The notes under the pieces: model-generated | Databases searched by the model: none | What the model was told of the DNA's origin: nothing | The model's input: the letters and a program-made list of their open reading frames with translations, nothing else | From: Hansfordia pulvinata | Lineage: Eukaryota; Ascomycota; Sordariomycetes; Xylariales | Reading direction: 5' to 3' | Length of the DNA stretch: 64,000 nt | Assembly: GCA_006538405.1 (NCBI GenBank) | Contig: BJKQ01000006.1 | Location: 62,001 to 126,000 of the forward strand | In this document: positions 34,179 to 45,148 of the stretch, piece after piece | How the letters are laid out: the number at the start of each line of letters is the position of its first letter | Position numbering within the stretch: position 1 is the first letter of the stretch | Program-made: the position numbers and the translations under genes

Positions 34179-36446
34179 GTCGAAGGCTGCGATCCTTGCA
34201 TGCTGAAACCCAGAGCTCTCAGTGCCCGGGCGGCGAGTCTGGCGCGGTCGGGAGGGATAGAGGCACTATGCTTGCCGAACGCGGCGGATCCCACCCCAGA
34301 ACCCCCGCCGGGGCTCCTCAGCACGCCGCCCCGCGAGATCGAACAAACCAAAAGGCCGAACTATCTGGCCGGGGCCTTCCGGGTGCTGTTCGAGCTGACC
34401 CGGTTCTTGTGAGGATGGGAAGAGCCGACTACCTTGGGTACGTGACCGGACTCGGATGATCTGTTGATGAGTAGGTACCTATCTGCACGACCACGCTGGA
34501 GCGACTTACTACTGAACATCTCAAGTTGATTGGTTCTTCTGCCGTTTCTCTACTTGTGCCATTCACCTACCCAGTCAGTGTCTTGGGTACATTCGTGTCG
34601 GAAGACGCTCCAGTTGGAGAGATGACAGCCACCGCTGCAACTGCTACTGCTTTTACCTCGTCTGGATTTCCGACACTCACCTGCTTCGCAAGTCAAGGCC
34701 ACTGACTGACCATTTTTCAGTGTGCCGCTACCGCTGACCACCCGGATCGTGTCATGCCTTCTCCACGGCCGTGTGCCCGCCATGAGAGTGCTCCGTAGTG
34801 TAGCGGCGTCCGGTGACTGAGGCCATCCATCCCATCGAGGCTCGGAGCGGGCAAAAAGCGCCCAAGACCGGAGGGCGGCGGCTCGTTGCCTACCTAGGTA
34901 CCATCCCATCCAACTATCAACCCAGCCCTGGAAAGCCCCGGTGCGCGAGCCTGCTAGGGCCACTGATTGGATCGTTCTTCTGATCTGGGGACCAAATGCG
35001 GGAATCCCTGTGCCCTTTGGCGGTTACACAGCGCCTGGATTCAGGGACCCCATCTGCCGATCGTGCCTCAGCTCCCAAGCCCCGCGATGTTCCCCTTGCT
35101 CAAGCCTTCGTACTGTCTCTGTATCCACGATGTATCCTCGAGTATACCAGGCAATGGACCTCTGTTTCTGCAGCCAGGGCCTCTATTTCTGCAGTTCAGG
35201 GGGGGGGGGGCGGGGGGGAGCGCAGCGTACGGCGCTCCACCCACCCCTTCCCGAAATCGCGAGATGCTCCATTCGCAGATGGGATGGCTCTGCCTCCAAA
35301 CTTCCTGTCCTACAATGGGTCAACACTGCTGGCTTCCCTTCGATGCTGTCGCCTTGCCGAGCCTTAATCACAGCAGCATCCTCGGGCGACTGGGCCGTCA
35401 TTCAGCAGCATGTGCTCCACCGGGCGAGGCCCATGAGGCCCGTTTCTCCTTCGCGCCTCTTCGCAGAGACCAATCAGTCGCAGCCTGGAGGCCCAACCGG
35501 CCGGCCACCTCGCCCGACCCATCCCTTGCATCTGTAGGCCCTGGATTACTGCCACAGGGCACCCATCGGCGTCTAAGGCCGCGCTTCGAGAAGAGACGGC
35601 CCTGCATCGCCTCACTCACGGCGCATATCGGCCTGAACCTGACATCGCAGCCGCGGGGGGGCTGCAGAGGAGGCCGGGTCGTGATCTCTTGCTGGGTGGC
35701 GCCCAAGGGGCCGAGGACGTAAGGCGCTTTCGCGGTTCTGGTCGTTCTATCTCCTTCTATAGCCCTGTGAAAAGGGCCGCAATGCTGAGATGTCTACACG
35801 GGGGAGTTTCGGGGCAGAATCAGGGTCCATGCGATTAAGTTCGGGACAGCGCGGCTGTAGCTTGCAGTCCTCTGTTCCGCACCCGTCGTCATACCATTGC
35901 GAACGAAGGACGGGTGCTACTTTGGCAGCTCCAGCAGCCTGTCGCCTTGACTGCCATAATTCGACCGTCACGTACCGATTACCATAAGATGCAAGAGCCT
36001 GACCTCCTTATTAGGACCGATGAACCGAATCGCAATCATCACTCACGTTGCTGCCTTTCATTACTTAATGAGCTATTAATACGTTAAAGCGCATAGGTGG
36101 CAATGAGCGAGGTAAACCATCCATGTTGAAAGAAGCCCGAACCATGTCGCCCAAGGGTATAATGGTCGCCGGCTTCATCTCAAGGTCGCCGATTCGGTGG
36201 AGCCTACACTCTCAAGCGTGAGGAAAACAGTCCTATAATTAGGTCCGATTGTACACAATGAGGAGAAGTAAAGGTAAAGGGGACGTATAAAAAGAACAAG
36301 ATCTCATCGCAGCAAATTCTATTTCTTCTCCATCATCATCAGCCGTCATACTCCCAAATCCATCACTTCCACGCTTCACGGCTTTATCGACGATTCAACA
36401 AGACATTATAGATCATTCTTGTTTTTCACCACATTACAACGGAAAG
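34179..36446. other. intergenic region grading into AT-richer DNA
   Basis: 2.3 kb. Contains the palindromes TAGGTACCTA (34472) and TACCTAGGTA (34891), a G12-C-G7 tract at 35199-35218, and from about 35980 a drop in GC leading to the next gene's TATA promoter. ORFs here have chance composition. Confidence 0.55.
36286..36293 (+). promoter_or_regulatory. TATA box of small secreted protein gene
   Basis: TATAAAAA, followed by a pyrimidine-rich likely start region at about 36319-36335 and the ATG 161 bp downstream. A strong TATA suits an inducible gene. Confidence 0.55.
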
Positions 36447-36878
36447 ATGCATCTCCAAGTCGCCGTTGTGCCCTTCCTTCTATCCCTCGCTTCCGCGACT
36501 GTCACCATTATGTACGGATCGGACGTCACCCCAAGTGGAGAGAATGTCGTCACGTACGGCGCAAAGGATCGCAGGGGAAACCGGTACATCACAAGTCTGA
36601 AGAATGACCAAGATGATGGACATCCAACTCTCCTGAGTACGTCAACACGGGTAACTCCTTGGAAGAGTGGCGATCTTCGCGTTAGAATCTATGGGCCTAC
36701 TTATACGTGGGACAAGACGAATCATGGCGGCCATAATGTGATATCCGACGCTCGCTTGCGCGTGTCGAACGGGGAGACCGAGCTGCGACTAGTTGATTAC
36801 TTGCCGGAGGGAGGCCAAGACTATGCTACATTGGCCGAGGCTAAGAGTGCTTCTTACCAGATCAGAAATCCGAACTAG
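36447..36878 (+). CDS. small secreted protein, cysteine-free, candidate effector
   Basis: One exon, 143 aa. Signal peptide MHLQVAVVPFLLSLASA, then a mature domain of about 125 residues with many polar and beta-prone segments (VTYGAKDRRGNRYITSL, ELRLVDYLPEGG) and no cysteine. I know no homologue. Base composition is more AT-rich than the neighbouring GC-rich genes, and an AT-rich block starts right after the stop. A strong TATA box precedes it. Small size, secretion, lack of a known fold and location beside AT-rich DNA are the usual marks of a fast-evolving fungal effector or host-interaction protein; that role is inferred. Confidence 0.75.
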   Translation: MHLQVAVVPFLLSLASATVTIMYGSDVTPSGENVVTYGAKDRRGNRYITSLKNDQDDGHPTLLSTSTRVTPWKSGDLRVRIYGPTYTWDKTNHGGHNVISDARLRVSNGETELRLVDYLPEGGQDYATLAEAKSASYQIRNPN

Positions 36879-37348
36879 GACGAAGGAAAGACTTGAACAA
36901 GGAGTTAAAATTAGACATGAGATTGATATCTCGTCCGATCTTTGAAATAGCATTAGCATTACAAACAATAAAAGAAAATAAGAAAATAAGAAAATATAAC
37001 GCACTTACTTTTATGTGTAAGATGTATAAGTAGGCTAAAAAAACATTAAAATACTTTTATTTATATATTATGATGAAAGAAAAGAAATCTTATTTAATTA
37101 AAATAATAGTCATAACAGATTAACTTATAGTTACCTTTTCCTGTTTGATATCGGGTGAAGTTTAAACTTGATTTAAATCATGAACACATTAAATGCTAAG
37201 TAAGACCCGTAAATCACTTAAATTTGGCTATTAACTTGAAATAAAATAGTAGTTAAACGGCTCTCTTGTGTTATCATTATTGCCATCCACAGCAGACCTT
37301 GGCAGTCTGCCTTCTTGTCTCCCGCACAGTCCATCCCATCTACTCGTA
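36879..37348. other. AT-rich block
   Basis: About 370 bp (36890-37260) dominated by A and T, with runs such as AATAAGAAAATAAG and TTATTTATATATTATG, inside a GC-rich neighbourhood. No ORF or terminal repeats. It may be a RIP-degraded transposon remnant or simply 3' flanking DNA. Confidence 0.6.
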
Positions 37349-38099
37349 TCAGTGGGACCGCACCGTACCCCGGCTCGAGGCCACGGAGCCCTCCCGCGCG
37401 GCCGCTTCCGCCTTGCGGTAGCCAGCCCACCACGTCTCGTTTGAGCGCTGGGCAGCAGGTTCCACTGCACGAGGCGGTCCTCTTCGAGCTCCGACAGCTG
37501 CAGCCGGATGTAGGCCGGCTTGCGGGTCCAGGCGGGGTCGCCCATCTCGAAGTCGAGGGCGAGCCGGGAGCCGACGACGCCGGGCCGCTCGGCGACGCGG
37601 TAGGCCTTGAGGACGGTGGAGGCCAGCAGCGCGACGACGGTGAGGATCTGGCAGAACAGCGCCGACATGCCCAGCGCGACGGCGTGGGCGCCGAAGGCCG
37701 CCCACCCGGCGACGCGCAGGGCCGCGTACACGCCGGGCCGAGCGGGGCGCGGGTCCGTCAGCAGGCAGCCCACCACGGCCATCCGGGGCCCGTGGACGGT
37801 GACGGCGTTGCCGTTGGGCAGAGTAATGAAGACCTTGACGGGCTGGTCGTCGTCCGGGCGCACGGCCGCCGCCGCGGCCCGGCCGATGGAGCGGCGCAGC
37901 TGGCCGACCATGCCCTGCCGGCCCAGCGTCGACACGGTCATGGCCGCCGCGTTGGCGAGGCCCCACCAGTCCCGCATGAGGGCGGGCATGACGAGCAGGC
38001 AGAGGTGGACGGCGGCGCCGACGGCCAGGGCCGCGGCGCGCAGGTGGGCTGCCATCACCACCGCCGCCGCCGGGGCGCCACTACTGCCGCCACTGTCGC

Positions 38100-38130
<31 letters not shown>

Positions 38131-38446
38131 CGTCGCTTCTCACGGGCCGGACCGTGACGACCGACGCCGTGTAGGTCATGGGGTGCAGCAGCAGCCAGCG
38201 GCAGAACCACGGGCTGACGTCGGTGGCGACGATGCCGTCGGTGATGTTGTAGAGCGTGAAGCCCGGGACCGGCCGGGTGATGGCGTTGCTGGCCACGGTG
38301 TACGCGGCCAGGAACGGCAGCCACTCCGTGGCCCAGCTCTCGACGAGCGAGCCGACGGCCGCGTCCAGCTCCTGCGCCCCGAACAGCGTGACCAGGCCCA
38401 GCGCGTCGATCCGGAACGGCTGCCAGTCGAGGAGTGTCTCGAGCAT
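37349..38446 (-). CDS. multi-pass membrane protein of unknown function, two frame breaks
   Basis: A protein of about 365 aa starting MLETLLDWQPFRIDALGL. It has hydrophobic segments near residues 50-65 and 80-98, then a Ser/Asp/poly-Gly linker from a GGC repeat. Further membrane segments follow (VGAAVHLCLLVMPALM and FGAHAVALGMSALFCQILTVV-type stretches), with a soluble tail containing a conserved-looking WNLLPSAQ and WWAGYRK. The frame as read stops in the linker. Removing one base at the CCC 38099-38101 (plus strand) joins it to the next frame, and adding one at TTT 37440-37442 gives the tail NETWWAGYRKAEAA and a stop at 37349. I found no GT-AG intron that joins the first two frames. It looks like a fungus-specific membrane protein; function unknown. 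Confidence 0.6.
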
Positions 38447-39430
38447 TGCGGCGGGGGGGGGAGGATGGGCGGGCGCGAGAGCACAAATGTGAATGAGCGA
38501 GGTGAAAGCAGACGAGGGACGGAAGTCGAAGCAAATCTGATACCGGTAGCATGGACAAGTGTGGGATACAGAGCCCTCTCTCGATTCCAGCACGCACTTT
38601 ATAATATATACGCCTCTCCATGTAGCGGTGTATGCTTCAAAACCAAACCAAAGACATGGGTTGCCTCGAAGAGGCTGGCCTCTGTTGGTTGTCGTCGTGG
38701 GGAGATGCCCCTTGCCAGTTGCCGCAATGCCAGAACCCGGCGCTGCCTCTGGATACGCTGCCCACTCGAGGCCCCATGGCGTCAAACGCTGCCCGTTTAC
38801 CTACGTATATTGTTTTTCTTTTTTTTTTTCTTCTCCGGCCTCTCCATCTGGCATACCTCGTGACTCGCTGGCGTTGTTCGCCAGAGTCCTCCACCACGAC
38901 GGCGCGTCGGAAGGGGAGGGGCAGCCAGGCGGCAACGTCCAGGCCACAGGCTGCCCGCGAGGCCCTCCCAGGCAGGAACAGGGGATAGTCCACTCACGCG
39001 GCGCCCCTGAGCTCTAGTCGCAGATACTGAGCAGGCATCATTGCGTGTGATCCACTCAGACACTGCCTCCAAGCGGATAGCTGGGCGCCTACGTGCGGCC
39101 ATCCAGGCGTCGTGAGGGTGCCGCGCTACTGCGCCCATGTTACATTCTGCCCAGCCTTGGTGGGCACGGCCGGCGACAAGGCGGATCGAGGCCACGGCTC
39201 GGAGACAGACAGAAAAGTACCCAGACAGCCGCTCACTGTCCTGCAAGGATCCCAAAAAGGGGGACGGAGTGATACAGAGTTGGAAAGGAAACACACTGGT
39301 AGCAGTAGTCATCTTCGAGGCTGCTTCTATGGAATGGTAGCTACCTACTCACTCAAACATCGCCATGGGGGGCTTTTCTTTGCCTCCGCCGTCAAGAGCC
39401 CCGGTCGAGCGAACGAGCATGCATACCTAC
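38447..39430. other. intergenic region
   Basis: Promoter of the membrane-protein gene (TTTATAATATATAC near 38590 on the plus strand could serve as TATA) and 3' flank of the next minus-strand gene. T-rich runs near 38820. No gene seen. Confidence 0.5.
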
Positions 39431-40031
39431 CTACCCGATCGAATGGAAAAGCTGATGGATCTCTTCTTTGATCTTGCGTTCTTGGTCAGACTTGGCCCCT
39501 GCTCCTTTGCGGGCATCGTTACTCAATTGCTGGAGCTCCTTGGACAGCGTAAAGTCATACTTCAGTGCCCCCTTCTTCTGTCTCTCCCCGCCCTCTTTCC
39601 GATACACCGAGACGTACCAGTCAGTCCTCATGTTCTCCGCGTGCATTTTCTTCCAAGCCTTGAGGGCAGCAGCCACCTCGCTCCCCTTGAGGGCGTTCGC
39701 TTTGACGTCGTTGTGAGGCTTGTATCTGAGCGTTGCCCAGTAGAGAGGTTTGCCCTCGGGCGCGAATTGAGCCACGGCCGTCCACCCGTCGCGCTCGTTC
39801 GCGTTCTGCCAGTGCTCTGTGGCTATTTCAATCAGCCGGTCGTCGCTTTCCTTCATCTTCTCGCCCCCAGGGGGAAAGTCGCGGGCCGGTCTTCCTCGGG
39901 ACGCGCGTCCCCCAGTCTGATGTCTTTGCTGCCCCTCGCGGCCAGTTCTCCCCCTCGGCTTCCGACAGGGGCATCGAGAGCCCGGCGGTGGCCGCTGCGA
40001 GGAGCGCAACGGCGATTCGGTGGCAGAGCAT
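39431..40031 (-). CDS. small secreted protein, probable frame break
   Basis: The ATG at 40031 opens a signal peptide (MLCHRIAVALLAAATAG) followed by about 45 residues in that frame. A second frame then carries a natural-looking domain to the stop at 39431 (ERDGWTAVAQFAPEGK, RTDWYVSVYRKEGG, lysine-rich helical C-terminus). One base fewer in the C5 run at 39864-39868 (plus strand) joins them into about 199 aa without cysteine in the mature part. A weak 76-nt intron (GTCGGA...GAAG) could also join the frames, with poor splice sites. No family recognised. It is one of four small secreted proteins in the 36-50 kb island and a candidate effector or antagonistic protein by context only. Confidence 0.55.
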
Positions 40032-41451
40032 TGTAAAGGTGGTGTTGTGTTGTGTAGAAACGATCCACGGATGATTTGAAGAGACGAGAGAGGGCCAGAA
40101 TAATGAACTACGGCGCAGGCGGGGGGAACGGTTGGTTGTGCGTAGGGAAGCGAGGCGATGGAAGTCGAATGGATATCTCATGTAATCTATGAACTCACCA
40201 TTGAATCGACGAGCGGGAGGCATGGAACTTATACCTGCCTCATTCCTAGGGACTTTCTTCTCGGGGCTCGCTATTAATACTGCGAACCATCTTGGAGACC
40301 CATCAGTTGAAAGCCCGAGAGCCGCAGAGGCAAGGAGTACGAGTGCTCGCAGACGAGACGACCCACGGGACGGGGTAAAGAGTGGACCGACAAAGGCATG
40401 ACACAGACGCACGAGTATGTAGATGCTGGGTCTTGGCCTATTCTGGGTTTTGCTATCATCGCGTACGTCGGGGTCTTTGGACAGGCGACGAGAGTGAACG
40501 CCAAAATAGCAGAGCCGTGTCTTGTCTCGGAAACCGCGTCGTGGCGGTTTGTTCTGGTCGGCAACCTAGAGGCGCGCCGGGCTAGAGCCTCTGGTGTGCC
40601 GTCGCAGGGGTGTTTTTTTTTTTTTTGGTTATTTCTTTGGCGTCGGCGGGGCGGGAGAGGCGCCCGGGGCACATCAGTGAGCAGGTAGAGCTTGGTGACG
40701 GAAATCCCGGAATCGGGCACCTCGGGCCTTCGAGTGGGTTGCCGGCACGGCTCTATCGCCATTGTGCGGCACCCTGACCAGCCACTCGGGGACGCACGGT
40801 CGTGTGCGTGCCGTGCTGCTGCAGTGGCGGCGAGTCTCGGGCGGACTTTGCCGCGGAGCGGCGCCCACGTCGTTGATGTCGGCCCTTGGCGACGTTCAGG
40901 GCTCACCGTCGTCGGGGTGTGCAGCGGTGGGGGGTGTGAGGAACGGTCGCGGGGAGCATCGCGGCAAGGGCGCATAGACCTTGCTCCGGACAATGATGAA
41001 GTGATGGGAGAGACTGAAATAAACGTCGGAGAGTGTTTTCCACGAAGCCACAGTGGCGGCTAACAAAACAAAGAGAAAAGACAGGGGAGAAAAAAAACAC
41101 ACACCAGAAGCCAACAAATCAGAGTCACGGTCAGTCTGGATCTCCAAGGGCTGCAAGTTGAGACACTGTACGACGACTCCGTAAGTCGTTGCTTTGTTCC
41201 TTCTCGAAAATGCAAAAATTCAATGAATTAACAGGGTAACCAGACGAAGAAATCCAGAGTCCAGAATCGCGCGGAGATGTGCTACACTGATTGCTCGCTT
41301 GCTTGAGTACAATCGAAACGATCCTCGCCGAATGGCATAAAGAGCAACTATAGAGTTGTAAAACGCTATGTAAAATATCAGTACACAAGCAAGGCACATA
41401 ACTGAAGATAACAACGTCCCTCAAGTCTGCTGTACATCATAAGCAGGCAGA
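40032..41451. other. intergenic region
   Basis: 1.4 kb between two minus-strand genes, with a T16-17 run at about 40613-40628 and AT-richer DNA at 41190-41450, the likely 3' UTR of the HET gene. No gene seen. Confidence 0.55.
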
Positions 41452-43873
41452 TCACACAATCGTTACAGTCCTCGTTTGCAGCTGATCATCCCGCAGCAAT
41501 TCCCCGTCCATGATGCCGTCGACGTAGCAATCGCCAACCAGCGTGTACTGCACACCTGCGCTGCCTGACTCTCCATCACCGCCGCCCACTCCCAGCAAAC
41601 GCCGCGCCCACCCCCCAGCTCGACACGGGCCGGAGCACAAAGGGCACCTGGGATCCGAGCAGGATGCAAATCTTGTCTCCGTGGCGCGCCTGACGGGGCA
41701 CAAGAGCCAGTGGGCGACCATCACCGTCGCCGCCGGCGCCTCCTGCGGCAGACATCGCGATGGTGGCCAGGCGCCTCGGGGACGCCTGGGCGCCTATACT
41801 GTTGCCGACGCGGGGCTGGGCACTGCTAACGGCCTCCTTGGCCGCGCGGGCGGCCCCTTCGTCTTCCGTCTCGAGGAACAGGCGGTTGTTGACAAAGAGT
41901 CGCCGGAGGGCGTTGATCAGCCCTTGCTGGCTCTCGGGGTGCGCGCGGTCGTTGAGATACATGCGCTCACAAGTCAGCACTCGCCATAGCGGCGCCCACA
42001 GGCCTTGCTCGTCCATGGCAGCCAGGTCGTTTTCTCCCTCGGACGTGCAGCAGCCCGTCGCCAGTTCCATCATCTCCTGCTCCGAGGCTCGCGCGTCCAG
42101 GAGCGCGCGCACATGGTCGTCGTCGTACTCGCGCATATGGGCCGGCAGCTCGCCCTCGGCAGGCCGCGGCGGTACTGGCACCTCGAGGAAGCAACTCGCG
42201 ACCTTGCCAATGTGCCCCACGAAGGCGCCCTCGACTTGCAGGACCTTGCCGCCGCCAACGATGCGCAGCTTACGCGCGCCAGCACTGTCAGGGTCGCCGC
42301 CTGCCGAATACCGGCTGTGGCGGGCGTGGTACATGGGGAGGGCGTCAAAGTGCTGTTGCTCGAGATCGGGTACCCAGGAGGGCAGGGAGCGCGCGGTGGC
42401 GGAGGACAGCCGCCACGCCCCGAGCCAGCGCAACCAGCGCGGTAGGCGAAGGTCGGAGACGGACAGGTGCGGGGCCATTGCTAGAATGGTCAAGTCGTGC
42501 TTCTCCTCGAGCTCGTACCGGGCAAACTGGGTGTAGAAATCGGCCAGCGGCAGGCGGTACATGTCGCCCACGTGAAACCGGTCAAAGCTCTCGGCCGTGG
42601 TGCATAGCGACATGATGCCCAGGACGCGGTCGCGAAGGTCAGTGACCTTGAGGCCGGTCGTGGCGCGGATGCAGTCGATCAGCGTGATACGGTCCTGGCC
42701 GTAGAGAGCGGGCAGCGCCAACGTGCTCAGGTGGCAGAAGCGCATGGTAGCCGTGTCCAGTTGGTTGTCAAAGACGTGGTCGCTGTATAGGGCGAAAACG
42801 CCCATACGCAGCGCCACGTCTGCCAGCGGCATCAGAGGGGTGCGAACGTCACCGCACTGCACCACCGTGCGCGCGTTGGCGGTTGCCTCTTGGAACACCC
42901 ACGTCCGCTCGAACCAGTCGTAGTCCGCCAGCAGCCGTCTCAACGGCGTCCAGTCGAGCTGCTTGGTCGGCGGCTCAATGCCTTGAGCCGACAGCGCGTC
43001 GTTCTCGGCCTGCAGCCGCTCGCCAGCCGCCGCTGTTTCGAACGGGTCGTCCGAAACCTCGGGCATTGCCGCCAGGGCGTCGGCGACGAGCTTCTCCAGG
43101 CCCTCGATGCCAGAGCTGTCGACGACATCGCCGCCGGCGCCGCCTTTGCTATTGTTGCTCCCCTCGGTGGTGTCGCCTAGCCAGACAACGACTCCCTCGG
43201 CCTGCGCGTAGATGCGGCGCATCAGGCGGATCTGCTGCGACTTCTCGGCTGTGTCATCCTGGTTGATACACAGCGAGTCGATCCACAGCAGGACGGGTTC
43301 TTTCGGATCGCGCCATCGCCGTAGGCCCTGGAGGATGTTGTGCGTGACCAGGACGTCGCCCTCGCTGGCCGCGGTGCCTTCGTCGCCATCGGCCCGGCAC
43401 GGCACGCGCACCCGCTGCGTGGATCGGCCCCATGAGTACGAGATGGCGTGGTAGGCCGGCGGCGACTCGAGCGGCACCGTAACCAGTTCGAGGCGCAGGT
43501 CGTCATGGTGTCCGCCGGGAGGGAGACGCAGGAGGCGGATCTGGCCAGTGGATAGGGGCCGATGGACACAGGCGGAGAGAGCGCGTCGGCGCAATAACAG
43601 GCCCTGAAAGTGAAACTGAAGAAGTTGGAGCCTCTGCGGCAACAACCATAGCCAGGCACCCCGGATGCGATACGCGTAGACGGCGCCAGAGGAAACAGCC
43701 AGGGCGAGAACGGTGGCGACCAGGGTGAGAGAGAAAGAGCGCGCAGTAGCGAATGCTGGGCTCGGAAACATCGAGCTCACAGAGGGCTGCGGCATCGTGC
43801 CACGAGAGGCCTGAAGGGCGCGGTCCCGTCGTTGCTCTCCGCTCGCGACCTCACGCTTTGTCGAAGTGGACAC
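41452..43873 (-). CDS. HET-domain (heterokaryon incompatibility) protein with N-terminal membrane anchor
   Basis: HET-domain (PF06985) protein; relatives trigger cell death in fungal non-self recognition or have orphan roles. A TM segment lies at about residues 47-66 (LTLVATVLALAVSSG). The HET core has AISYSWG at about 143 and LWIDSLCINQDD at about 194-205, then RIYAQAEGVVVWLGD and RTWVFQEA. As read, the long frame stops at 41576 (765 aa, ending AFAGSGRR). The family's C-terminal signature YTLVGDCYVDGIMDGE lies in another frame to 41452. A 64-nt intron, 41611-41548 (GTGGGC...GTGCAG, phase 0), joins LRPVSSWG to YTLVGDCYV and gives 785 aa; alternatively one G too many in the G6 at 41611-41616. 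Both reach the stop at 41452. Start: the first ATG (43873) or M27; both precede the anchor. Confidence 0.88.
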
Positions 43874-44566
43874 GGGTCTCGTCGGCGTTGACCATGAACG
43901 GGGACTGAAAATATGACTAACCTAGTTGCGCACAGCGTCATTACGAGGACCCTGGCCGTCAACACCGCCGTACCCCTGCAGCTGGGGCTGAGGTCAGATC
44001 TTGGCAGTCGTCTTCCTTCCATCAATCATCAATGCCAACCGCACGCATATGAGATGCCGCGACCGTTGGTGTCGGGGTGGCCAAAGTAGCAGCCATCGGA
44101 TCCGATGGGACGGGTTCGGGCTATGGTCCGTAGTAGATCGTGGACAGATAGATGGCTTTCGTACGAAGAGGTATGTGCGAATAAGTAGACTATTAATCAT
44201 CAGAATATCTGGGGAGCTGGCCACACAGGATGCACAGTAGCGTACAATGTTGGAAATGGTGTGTAGAAGAAAAAGTGTCTCGCGATCGGCCCAGTCGAAC
44301 CATTCCATCGCCTCCGCTGCCCTCTCCCACAGCGTCGCACCTTCCCGAGTGTGCGATTGAGCCTTCGTTGCTTCCATGTACGGGAGCAACGAGAGGGCAG
44401 TATCGTGTAATTGAATAAGACGCTTTTGAGCGGTTACATGTATCAATGATGTACTGATGTGCACTTGCTGCAGTGGGCACTTATGCACGTCATTCGCGTG
44501 AAACTCATCATGTCTGGCGAACTTCATCCATCGATGCACACACAGAGGGCCTTTTCCACGCCCAAC
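43874..44566. other. intergenic region
   Basis: 700 bp holding the HET promoter and the 3' flank of the cysteine-rich secreted-protein gene. No ORF of interest. Confidence 0.6.
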
Positions 44567-45148
44567 CTAAGCCGCCCAGACCGAGGAAGACCGCTTCTTG
44601 ATAGCACAGTCCCCCTTCTTGCCCTTGTAGCCCCAGGTGCAGCTGATCTCCCTGACGTTCCACCACTGCTTGTACTCCCTCTCGCTCAGGTCGCCGCGCG
44701 GGTACGACTGGCAGGGCTCGTCGAGAAGAACGTGAAAGTAGCATTCTGCCCCGGGTCGCCTCGGGGCTGGCTGGTCCGATTGCTTGCAGGGAAGAAGAAC
44801 TTACGCTGTTGTCAAGCCGCCCTCGCCTTCGCAGTCCGTCGGGCACGGCATGCTGCACGAGGCCGTGTCGCCGTGGGCGCCGATGCCGATCCTCGATATC
44901 CGGCCCGCGTAGCCCTCGGGGATCGGCGTGTAGTCCGCCTCCGCGCTGGGCACGTTGAACTGCGTGCAGACCTCGCCGCCGCCATCCGTGCCGGTGCCTG
45001 AATGGGCGACGTGCGCGGTTAGACTTATTGCCGGGCTGGTCTTCGACATGGAAGAGCCGGGGGAGTTTGACTTACAGACATCGACCACGACGTCCTCGGC
45101 AGCCAGTGCCAGGGCAAATGCCATGGCCGAGATGGTAATTAGTCTCAT
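44567..45148 (-). CDS. small cysteine-rich secreted protein, candidate effector
   Basis: Exon 1 45148-45076 (signal peptide MRLITISAMAFALALAAE), intron GTAAGT...TTCAG, exon 2 44997-44805 (EVCTQFNVPSAEADY, HGDTASCSMPCPTDCEGEGG), intron 2 from GTAAGT at 44804, exon 3 ending at the TAG at 44567 (CYFHVLLDEPCQSYP, WWNVREISCTWGYKG, GDCAIKKR). The mature protein has about nine cysteines and tryptophan/tyrosine-rich segments, so disulfide bonding is likely. Intron 2's acceptor is unclear: the obvious CAG gives the wrong frame; only an unusual GAG acceptor (exon 3 from 44759, 152 aa in total) or a one-base indel fits. I cannot assign a family. Size, secretion and cysteines mark it as an effector or antimicrobial-type candidate. 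Confidence 0.65.

Noticed and set aside
38080..38150. intron (GTGAGA...CAG) to explain the frame change in the membrane-protein gene
   Set aside because: The donor is phase 0 but every AG in the target frame is phase 2, so no splice joins the frames.
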